Shown here: one piece after another, positions 35,553-44,528 of the stretch
Layout of the letters: every line of letters starts with the position of its first letter
How positions within the stretch are numbered: the stretch's first letter is position 1
DNA from: Mycolicibacterium sp. P1-18
GTDB lineage: Bacteria; Actinomycetota; Actinomycetes; Mycobacteriales; Mycobacteriaceae
DNA: 64,000 nt
Assembly (NCBI RefSeq): GCF_008329535.1
Contig: NZ_NPKR01000005.1
Span: forward strand, 248,001-312,000
Direction: 5' to 3'
The notes under the pieces: generated by a model
Told to the model about the DNA's origin: nothing
Database searches by the model: none
Seen by the model: only the letters and a program-made list of their open reading frames with translations
Made by a program: the position numbers and the translations under genes

Positions 35553-36689
35553 TCAGACGTCCAGGACACAATCGCCAGAAGCTGCGGAAACACACGTCTG
35601 CACGCGGCTGCCCGGTTCATGCTCCACACCCGTGCGCAGGTCCCTGACGTGCCCCTCCACCAGGCCGACGACGCACGACTGGCAGATGCCCATCCGGCAG
35701 CCGAACGGCATCCGGATGCCCGCGTCCTCGCCGGCGTCCATCAGGGAGGTGGCGGCGTCGACGTCGACGGTCTTGCCGCTGCGCTCGAAGGTGACGGTGC
35801 CGCCGGTGCCGTGCGCCGCGGCCCGCGTGGCCGCGAAGCGCTCCAGGTGCAGCCGCTCCCCCAGGTGCTCCGCCGACCAGATGCGGTGTGCGTCGTCGAG
35901 CATGCCCTCCGGGCCGCACGCCCACGTCTGACGCTCACGCCAGTCGGGCACCACGTCGGCCAGCTTGGCCAGGTCCAGTCGGCCCTCGGTGCGCGTCGGT
36001 CGCACCGTCAACCGGTACCCGTCGTGCGCGTCGTGGAGACGGGCCAGTTCGTCGGCGAACATCACGTCGGCCGGGGTCGGCGCGGAGTGCACGTGGATCA
36101 CGTCGGTGATCTGGTCGCGCCGCGCGAGCGTGCGCAGCATCGACATCACCGGCGTGATGCCCGATCCGGCGGTCAGGAACAACACCGACGCGGGCGCCGG
36201 ATCCGGCATCACGAAGTTGCCCTGCGGCGCCGCCAGTCGCACGATGGTCCCCGGTGTCACCCCGGCGACCAGATGACTGGACAGGAAGCCCTCGGGCATG
36301 GCCTTGACCGTGATGGTGATGGTCCGGTCGCGGGTGACCGGCGTCGACGTCAGGGAGTACGACCGCCAGCGCCAGCGGCCGTCGATGAGCACCCCGATGC
36401 CGACGTACTGACCGGGTTGGTAGTCGAAGTGAAAGCCCCAGCCCGGCTTGATCACCAGCGTCGCGGAGTCGACCGTCTCGCGCCGCACCTCCACCACGCG
36501 ACCGCGGAGTTCCCGCGCCGACCACAGTGGATTGGCGAGCTTCAAGTAGTCGTCCGGCAGAAGGGGCGTGGTGATGCGCCCGACGACCGACCGCAAGGCC
36601 TGCAGGCCCGGATGCTTGGTGGCGCCCTTGAGTGTTGGGCGGATGGTGTCGGCCACGTTGGCCGCGACCTTTATCTCGTTCTTGGCCAT
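35553..36689 (-). CDS. DesA3-associated flavin/2Fe-2S oxidoreductase (Rv3230c-like)
   Basis: This is the NADPH-dependent electron donor of DesA3. It has 378 residues. An FAD domain (about 55-150, with [12 protein letters not shown] as the flavin motif), an NAD(P) domain (about 165-280, [14 protein letters not shown]) and a C-terminal plant-type ferredoxin with ligands C331, C336, C339 and C366 ([11 protein letters not shown]) follow each other. The N-terminal 50 residues may touch the desaturase or membrane. It lies 68 bases upstream of desA3 with a separate operator, so both can be induced together but also independently. Confidence 0.92.
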   Translation of the reverse strand: MAKNEIKVAANVADTIRPTLKGATKHPGLQALRSVVGRITTPLLPDDYLKLANPLWSARELRGRVVEVRRETVDSATLVIKPGWGFHFDYQPGQYVGIGVLIDGRWRWRSYSLTSTPVTRDRTITITVKAMPEGFLSSHLVAGVTPGTIVRLAAPQGNFVMPDPAPASVLFLTAGSGITPVMSMLRTLARRDQITDVIHVHSAPTPADVMFADELARLHDAHDGYRLTVRPTRTEGRLDLAKLADVVPDWRERQTWACGPEGMLDDAHRIWSAEHLGERLHLERFAATRAAAHGTGGTVTFERSGKTVDVDAATSLMDAGEDAGIRMPFGCRMGICQSCVVGLVEGHVRDLRTGVEHEPGSRVQTCVSAASGDCVLDV

Positions 36690-36744
36690 GACGGCTCCTG
36701 CTTCACCTATGCCCGAATGTCCGCGAACCGGCTCACGGCCAGCA

Positions 36745-36761
36745 ACCTACGGTACCGTAAC
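36745..36761 (-). promoter_or_regulatory. Palindromic operator of the desaturase reductase gene
   Basis: ACCTACG-GTAC-CGTAAC contains the perfect 12-base palindrome TACGGTACCGTA and matches the desA3 module ACCTACG-TTAG-CGTAAC base for base outside the spacer. It lies about 55 bases upstream of ATG 36689. Confidence 0.7.
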
Positions 36762-36782
36762 CTGCGGTCTGGCAGCCAGGCG

Positions 36783-37283
36783 TCAGAGCAGCTCGAGCAG
36801 AAACGGCAGCTCCTGGGTGGCGTACCAGGCGAGGTCGTGATCCTGGGCGTCACCGACGGTCAACTCGGCGTCCTCGTCGCCGAAGTCGGCCAGGTCGACC
36901 ACCGCCATCGCAGCCCGGACCGCCGGCTCCGCGGCCGCGTTGTCGAGGTACGCGGCGACCACGTCGCCGACGCCGATCGGCCCCGCCAGCCGGACCACGG
37001 CGTCGTCGAGATCGGGCCGGATCGTGGCGCCCTCGACGTCGGCCACCAGCACCGCCCGCCGCAACGGCAGCCCCGGTTCGGCCTCCTCGGCGGCCAACAA
37101 CCGCAACGACGCCAGCGCCGCCTCACGCAACGCGACTTCGGCGAGCTCGTCGTCGTCCCCCTCGGCGTAGGACTCGCGCAGCGTCGGGGTGACGGCGAAC
37201 GCCGTTCCGCTCAGGGCGTGCATGGACTGGTCGGCGACGAGCCGCTGAAGCATGGCCAGGGTCGCGGGGATGTAGACACGCAC
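36783..37283 (-). CDS. Conserved mycobacterial protein (Rv3231c-like)
   Basis: This acidic 166-residue cytosolic protein is orthologous by position and length to Rv3231c. It begins MRVYIPATLAMLQRLV and contains a conserved middle (LRRAVLVADVEGATIRPDLDDAVVRLAG) and a C-terminal DHDLAWYATQELPFLLEL. There is no signal peptide, membrane helix or recognisable catalytic motif. It is GTG-started at 37283, 22 bases after the acyltransferase gene on the same strand, so probably co-transcribed with it. The function is unknown. Confidence 0.75.
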   Translation of the reverse strand: MRVYIPATLAMLQRLVADQSMHALSGTAFAVTPTLRESYAEGDDDELAEVALREAALASLRLLAAEEAEPGLPLRRAVLVADVEGATIRPDLDDAVVRLAGPIGVGDVVAAYLDNAAAEPAVRAAMAVVDLADFGDEDAELTVGDAQDHDLAWYATQELPFLLELL

Positions 37284-37305
37284 CAGGGCAGACTAGCGGG
37301 CCTAC

Positions 37306-38715
37306 CTACTGAGCTGCCTCCAGCAGTTCGTCGAGCGACTCCCGCAGCAGGGCGGGCAGCATGTCGACGTCGCTCATCGCGTCGCGGTCCGCGTTGACGC
37401 CGAAGTACAGCATGCCGTTGTAGGACGTCACCCCGATGGCGAGGACCTGCTTGTTGAGCAGCGGCGGCACCGAGTAGGTCTCCAGCAGCTTGGTTCCCGC
37501 GACGTACATCTGCTTCTGCGCGCCGGGCACGTTGGTGATCAGCAGGTTGAACTGCCGTGCCGAGAAGCTGGTGGCCACCCGAGTTCCCATGGCGTGCAAC
37601 GTCGGTGGCGCGAACCCCGACAGCGTGACGATGGTCCGCGCGTCGACCAGGCTGGCCGCCGTCGAGTGCGATTCGGTGGCATGGGCGATCTGCGACAACC
37701 TGACCACGGCGTTGCCCTCGCCCGTCGGCAGGTCGACGAGGAAGGGCGAGACCTCCCTGATGGCCTGACCCGGACCCGTCACGTCGAGCTCCGCCTCGGG
37801 ATAGACCGACATGGGCACCATCGCGCGGATCGTCGACGTGGTGGTGACCGGCTCCCCGCGCGACAACAGCCAATTGCGTAGCGCGCCGGCGATCACCGCG
37901 AGGATGACGTCGTTGACGTCGCAGTCGTAGCGCGCCCGCAGCTTCCGGTACTCGTCGAGCTGATGGCTGGCGACCGTGAAGCGTCTGTTGCGCGACACCG
38001 TCGTGTTCAGCGGGCTGCTCGGCGCGGTGCCACGCGCGAGGGTGCGGGCGACGACGGCGAACCTGCGCCCCGTCTCGGCCAGCTGCCCGGTGCTGGTCAC
38101 GGTCTCCACGACCGCCGAGCGCACCGCCTCCAGCTGGGTCCCGGGCCGGGCGATGAACTCGCCCACGGCGCCAAGGGCCAGGCGGGCGTCGCTGGGTTCC
38201 CGCGCGGGAATCCAGATGTCCTCGCCGAACTCCGGCGGCTTCTGGCTGCGGTCGGCGATCACGTGCCCGATCTCCAGCGCCGTCATGCCGTTGACCAGCG
38301 CCTGATGCGACTTCGTGTAGATCGCGAGGCGGTTCTTGGCCAGGCCCTCGACCAGGTACATCTCCCACAGCGGACGGGACTTGTCAAGCGGCCGTGAGCC
38401 GAGTCGGGCGACGAGGTCGTGCAGCTGGGCGTCGCTGCCCGGAGACGGCAGCGCCGACCGGCGGATGTGATAGGTGATGTCGAAGTCGCGGTCGTCGATC
38501 CACACCGGACGAGCCAGTCCGCGGGCGACCTCCCGCACCTTCTGCCGGTACCGCGGGATCTGCGGGAGCCGCCGCTCGACCGTCTCGAGCAGGGTTTCGT
38601 AGCTCAGCCCGGTGCGCGGCTTGCGCAGGATCGACAGCGACCCGACGTACATCGGGGTCGACGTGTTCTCCAGGCGATAGAACGACGCGTCGGCGGCCGA
38701 CAACCTCGTCACCAT
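37306..38715 (-). CDS. Wax ester synthase/diacylglycerol acyltransferase homologue (Tgs3-like)
   Basis: This WS/DGAT-family protein has 469 residues and lies at the Rv3234c (tgs3) position. The family uses HHxxxDG as active site. Here residues 137-143 read HQALVNG, so the second His is Gln and the Asp is Asn. The structural landmarks PLWEMYLVEGL, PLNTTVSRNRRF, NDVILAVIAGALR and LLITNVPGAQ are normal. The enzyme may be inactive as a triacylglycerol synthase or use other chemistry. Start ATG 38715 is chosen because GGGGAGG lies eight bases upstream. A GTG at 38724 is in frame but abuts that site. The tuberculosis genes ppk2 and Rv3233c are missing next to it. Confidence 0.85.
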   Translation of the reverse strand: MVTRLSAADASFYRLENTSTPMYVGSLSILRKPRTGLSYETLLETVERRLPQIPRYRQKVREVARGLARPVWIDDRDFDITYHIRRSALPSPGSDAQLHDLVARLGSRPLDKSRPLWEMYLVEGLAKNRLAIYTKSHQALVNGMTALEIGHVIADRSQKPPEFGEDIWIPAREPSDARLALGAVGEFIARPGTQLEAVRSAVVETVTSTGQLAETGRRFAVVARTLARGTAPSSPLNTTVSRNRRFTVASHQLDEYRKLRARYDCDVNDVILAVIAGALRNWLLSRGEPVTTTSTIRAMVPMSVYPEAELDVTGPGQAIREVSPFLVDLPTGEGNAVVRLSQIAHATESHSTAASLVDARTIVTLSGFAPPTLHAMGTRVATSFSARQFNLLITNVPGAQKQMYVAGTKLLETYSVPPLLNKQVLAIGVTSYNGMLYFGVNADRDAMSDVDMLPALLRESLDELLEAAQ

Positions 38716-38790
38716 GGCCGCCACCTCCCCTCGTTCCTCGCCCGGTCCCCGTCACGGTATCCGGCGAAACCTAGGCACCGCATTACGGGT

Positions 38791-38810
38791 GCGCGGAGGT
38801 GTCTCCGCGC
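38791..38810. repeat. Perfect 8-base inverted repeat between divergent genes
   Basis: GCGCGGAG and CTCCGCGC flank a GTGT loop, between the divergent acyltransferase gene and the Rv3235-like gene. It could be a regulator site or a leader hairpin; it is not followed by a T run. Confidence 0.5.
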
Positions 38811-38845
38811 CGTGGGATCATGAATCGTCTGCGCCTCTCCAGCAG

Positions 38846-39379
38846 ATGTCGTCCATTCGCCTCGACCGCTGGAGAGCCGCCGTGACCGCATCACGCATCC
38901 CGACTCGTCGTACCTCGTTCACCTCACCGGTCGTGGACTACGAGCCGCCACCGATGGGCACCTGCGCACCGCCGTCGTCCGCGGCCATGCACCGCCACGC
39001 CCTGCGACCGCTGCGATCGGTGCCGACCGGCGATCCTCCCGACGTCGAGCAGCCGCCGCGCGCTGCCGCCGCGTTCGCCGAGACCGCGCTGCGGCGCGTC
39101 CTGGAGGTGTCGGACCGGCGCCGCTCGGTCGCCCAACTGCGCCCGTTGGTCGCACCCGCCCTGTTCGACGCGGTGGCGGCGTTCGCCATGGCGGGATCCC
39201 GCGACGGCGCAGCCGTCCTCCGACGGGTCCGGCTGCGACCCGTACACGTGCTCGACGGCGAGGCAGCGGCCGCGGAGGTGTTCGCCACCTACTCGCGGGG
39301 ACGCCGCGTGCGTGCGATCGCCGGTCGCGTGGAGCTGGTCAAGGGACGCTGGGTGCTGGTCGCCCTTCAGGTCGGCTGA
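38846..39379 (+). CDS. Rv3235 family protein
   Basis: This 177-residue protein of the actinobacterial Rv3235 family is Ala/Arg/Pro-rich. The conserved part is the C-terminal 110 residues (FAETALRRVLEVSDRRRSVAQLRPLVAPALFDAV, then FATYSRGRRVRAIAGRVELVKGRWVLVALQVG). In actinobacteria this family is usually encoded next to secA, as here, which hints at a link with protein export, but no function is proven. The N-terminal about 60 residues are disordered and the start is uncertain (ATG 38846 or GTG 38882). The stop lies one base from the convergent secA1 stop. Confidence 0.78.
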   Translation: MSSIRLDRWRAAVTASRIPTRRTSFTSPVVDYEPPPMGTCAPPSSAAMHRHALRPLRSVPTGDPPDVEQPPRAAAAFAETALRRVLEVSDRRRSVAQLRPLVAPALFDAVAAFAMAGSRDGAAVLRRVRLRPVHVLDGEAAAAEVFATYSRGRRVRAIAGRVELVKGRWVLVALQVG

Positions 39380-39380
39380 C

Positions 39381-42248
<2,868 letters not shown>

Positions 42249-42273
42249 GCTAATTTCCCCTAAGCCTGAATGG

Positions 42274-42293
42274 GGGCCTCGATGGGCCTCGAT
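42274..42293 (-). repeat. Tandem 10-base direct repeat in the secA1 leader
   Basis: GGGCCTCGAT occurs twice without gap (42274-42283 and 42284-42293), so on the mRNA strand ATCGAGGCCC is doubled. It sits between the predicted -10 element and the secA1 ribosome site. Confidence 0.7.
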
Positions 42294-42310
42294 CGCACTA
42301 AACGAGGTCC

Positions 42311-42316
42311 ATCGTA
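42311..42316 (-). promoter_or_regulatory. Putative secA1 -10 element
   Basis: TACGAT on the minus strand, a consensus TANNNT -10, would start a leader of about 55 bases before GTG 42248. No good -35 hexamer is visible at 17 bases, which is common in mycobacteria. Confidence 0.5.
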
Positions 42317-42335
42317 GGTGACCGGCCGGTGCGAA

Positions 42336-42371
42336 CAGCCGACGCGCCGCACGGGGCGGTCGCGCCGGCTG
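42336..42371 (-). terminator. Possible hairpin terminator after hpf
   Basis: Arms 42336-42346 and 42361-42371 pair in 10 of 11 positions (CAGCCG/CGGCTG, one mismatch, CGCG/CGCG) around a 14-base loop. It lies 16 bases past the hpf stop. No T run follows, so termination would be weak or factor-assisted. Confidence 0.35.
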
Positions 42372-42386
42372 CGTGCCACCCGGCGA

Positions 42387-43055
42387 CTAGGACAGGCGGA
42401 TGAGTCCGTAGTCGTAGGCGTGACGGCGGTAGACGACGGTCGGCTTGTCGCTTTCCTTGTCGTGGAACAGGAAGAAGTCGTGGCCGACGAGCTCCATCTC
42501 GTAGAGCGCGTCGTCGATGGTCATGGGCGTGGCGGTGTGTTCCTTGGTGCGCACGATGCGACCGGGTTCGTGATCGTCGAGGACCGGGGCCTCCTCCTCG
42601 ACGGGAGCGGACACCGGTTCGAGGAGGTGGTTGAGTGCGGTCGCCTCGGCGAGCGATACGGGCGTCTTGTCCCCGTAGTGGATCTTACGGCGGTCCTTGC
42701 TGCGACGGAGGCGGTTCTCGAGTTTGCTTATCGCCGACTCGAACGCCGCGTAGAAGCTGTCGGCGCAGGCTTCGCCGCGCGCAACGGGTCCGCGGCCTCT
42801 GGCCGTGATCTCGACGTGTTGGCAGTTCTTGCGCTGCCGGCGGTTCTTCTCGTGGTCGAGTTCGACGTCGAACAGGTAGATGGTGCGGTCGAAGCGCTCC
42901 AGGCGCGCCAGCTTCTCGGAGACGTACAAACGGAAGTGATCGGGAATCTCGACGTTGCGGCCCTTGACGACGACCTCGGCGCGGGGGCCGTCGTGCGACT
43001 CCTCCTCGGCGCCCACCATCGTTGATTGGTTGGTGTCCATGGATTGTATTGACAT
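42387..43055 (-). CDS. hpf: Long-form ribosome hibernation factor (HPF/MPY/RafS)
   Basis: This factor stabilises idle ribosomes in stationary phase or zinc starvation. It has 222 residues and is orthologous to Rv3241c and to the M. smegmatis protein named RafS or MPY. The N-terminal ribosome-binding domain spans about 30-130 (AEVVVKGRNVEIPDHFRLYVSEKLARLERFD, HVEITARGRG, YAAFESAISKLENRLRRSKDRRK). A linker follows, and the C-terminal dimerisation domain has MTIDDALYEMELVGHDFFLFHDKES. ATG 43055 is used. The codon MDT at 43040 is an alternative. The reading frame stays open upstream to 43268, but that part does not look conserved. Confidence 0.9.
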   Translation of the reverse strand: MSIQSMDTNQSTMVGAEEESHDGPRAEVVVKGRNVEIPDHFRLYVSEKLARLERFDRTIYLFDVELDHEKNRRQRKNCQHVEITARGRGPVARGEACADSFYAAFESAISKLENRLRRSKDRRKIHYGDKTPVSLAEATALNHLLEPVSAPVEEEAPVLDDHEPGRIVRTKEHTATPMTIDDALYEMELVGHDFFLFHDKESDKPTVVYRRHAYDYGLIRLS

Positions 43056-43358
43056 ACTTGGCAACTCGCTTCCTCTTCGGCGTCGCACGCGCAACGGCGT
43101 GCCGGCATGTAACGGGAGCGCGCCGAGAGAAGCCCGAAAGAAGTCCGCCCGCGGCGCAAGGTGTCGAGTACTCACCTCCTCGCTTTTGGGGCGATGTGGC
43201 GCCATTGATTCAAGACGCCGCCGTGAGTCGTTCACGGGTGGTTGGCCCCGACGGTAGTCCGTGTTCACCCGCCTGTGCCACTAATTCGGCACACGTGTTT
43301 TCCGTTCTTCATTCCGGTTTGATCTCGCGGAAATCTGACGGCGTCGCCGATCGCGGAA
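43056..43358 (-). promoter_or_regulatory. hpf leader and promoter region (no gene)
   Basis: This gene-free stretch of 303 bases lies between the comF-like stop and the hpf start, both on the minus strand. It contains two perfect inverted repeats: CCGTGA-GTCGT-TCACGG (43221-43237), a CRP-like GTGA/TCAC arrangement but with five instead of six spacer bases, and TGTGCC-ACTAATTC-GGCACA (43274-43293). An AGGAGG (43175-43180) abuts a GTG that is in frame with hpf. I could not place the -10 element. The layout suggests a long, regulated leader. Confidence 0.4.
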
Positions 43359-43985
43359 TCAGGCGTGTGCGACGGCCAAGATCGCTGCGACGTGGACGCC
43401 GGCGGTTTGCAGGACGCGGACCGACTCACACGCCGTAGCGCCCGTCGTGACGACGTCGTCGAGGACGAGCACCTCGCCGCTCACGCGTTCGCGGACGCGC
43501 ACCCGGCCGGCGATGTTGTGCTGCCGTTGCCCGGGTGAGAGCCCCACCGAGTCCCGCGTGAAGGCCCGCATCCGCAGGGCGGCGACGACGGCGGTCCCGG
43601 GCACGGCGGCGGCCTCTGCGACGGCCGTGACCGGATCACCGCCGCGCCGCCGCGCCGCCGACCGCCTGGTCGGTGCGGGGACCACCGTCAGCGGCGTCTC
43701 GAGGACGCCCCACGTCAGGAGGCGGGTCAACCCCGCGGCGACCGCGACCGCGAGCGGCCCGACGAGGTCGGTGCGACCGTGCTCCTTCATCGCGATGATC
43801 GCCGCGCGGCGCGACCCCGCGTAGCGGCCCAGCGAGAACACCGGCACGCCCGGGTCGAGGCGCGGGCTGATGACGATGGGCTCGTCGGTGTGGACCTCCA
43901 ACGACGCCGCGCACGCCGGGCACCACCGCGTCCCCGGCGCACCGCAGCCACCACACTCCAGCGGGAGGACGAGGTCGAGCAGCAT
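43359..43985 (-). CDS. ComF-family phosphoribosyltransferase (Rv3242c-like)
   Basis: This 208-residue protein of the ComF/GntX family has an N-terminal zinc finger with C11, C14, C22 and C25 (ECGGCGAPGTRWCPAC) and a C-terminal type I phosphoribosyltransferase domain whose PRPP loop is VLVLDDVVTTGATACES. ComF proteins work in DNA uptake in competent bacteria, but in mycobacteria the role is unproven. It may be nucleotide-related or accessory in DNA handling. Start ATG 43985. Upstream on the same strand, 111 bases away, the immunity gene of the toxin operon ends. Confidence 0.88.
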   Translation of the reverse strand: MLLDLVLPLECGGCGAPGTRWCPACAASLEVHTDEPIVISPRLDPGVPVFSLGRYAGSRRAAIIAMKEHGRTDLVGPLAVAVAAGLTRLLTWGVLETPLTVVPAPTRRSAARRRGGDPVTAVAEAAAVPGTAVVAALRMRAFTRDSVGLSPGQRQHNIAGRVRVRERVSGEVLVLDDVVTTGATACESVRVLQTAGVHVAAILAVAHA

Positions 43986-44096
43986 GGGCTGAGTGTGGCG
44001 GCCGGGTCCGACAATCGCCTCGCCGCTCGCCGAACGTGGACTTATGGCTGCCTTTTCATCGCATCAGCGCCAACAACTCCACGCTCGCGGCGGCTC

Positions 44097-44528
44097 CTAG
44101 CCGTACTTGGTCACGATCGCCGCGTGGGCCGCCGGGAAGTCGCGCTCTATCTGACCCCCAAGCCATCGCAGCCACTTCGGCCAGGTTTCGAAGTTGGCCC
44201 GTTCCGCCTTGAGTACCTTCACGAGTTCCTCGAGCGGGAGATTTGGCTTCTCGGTGAATTCCTTCAGGTAATGCCACAATCCACTTCGGTCGTACAAGCC
44301 CGGCTCATTTTGGGCTGCGATGGGCGCGATCATGCAATTGATCTCCCCCGCTCGGGAAGACCAATACACCTGCAGTCGGCAGTCATTCGCGCGGAAGTAG
44401 ACGACGGACCCCATGCGTCCGCCCTCGTCGACCGCGTCGTCGACGGCATCAGTGACGAACCCGAGGTCGGCGAGCGTTGGCCCAACGATGTCCTCGACCA
44501 TTTGCGGGAAGTTCTCTTCTGCGTTCAT
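44097..44528 (-). CDS. Putative immunity protein of the ESX toxin operon
   Basis: This small acidic cytosolic protein of 143 residues starts MNAEENFPQMVEDIV and has a central beta-rich part (GRMGSVVYFRANDCRLQVYW) and an amphipathic C-terminus (WPKWLRWLGGQIERDFPAAH). It has no signal peptide or membrane helix. ATG 44528 shares a base with the toxin stop (TGATG), so it is made right after the toxin, the classic position of a cognate immunity protein. The GC content (about 50-60% in single 60-base rows) is clearly lower than in its neighbours. I do not recognise the family. Function is inferred from position and size. A GTG/ATG further upstream would lie inside the toxin gene. Confidence 0.7.
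   Translation of the reverse strand: MNAEENFPQMVEDIVGPTLADLGFVTDAVDDAVDEGGRMGSVVYFRANDCRLQVYWSSRAGEINCMIAPIAAQNEPGLYDRSGLWHYLKEFTEKPNLPLEELVKVLKAERANFETWPKWLRWLGGQIERDFPAAHAAIVTKYG

Noticed and set aside
43056..43268. N-terminal extension of hpf from GTG 43175 or further upstream, suggested by AGGAGG
   Set aside because: The AGGAGG touches the GTG with no spacing, so it cannot serve that codon, and the extra residues (RHLAPRADFFRASLG) do not look like part of a hibernation factor. ATG 43055 matches the expected length.
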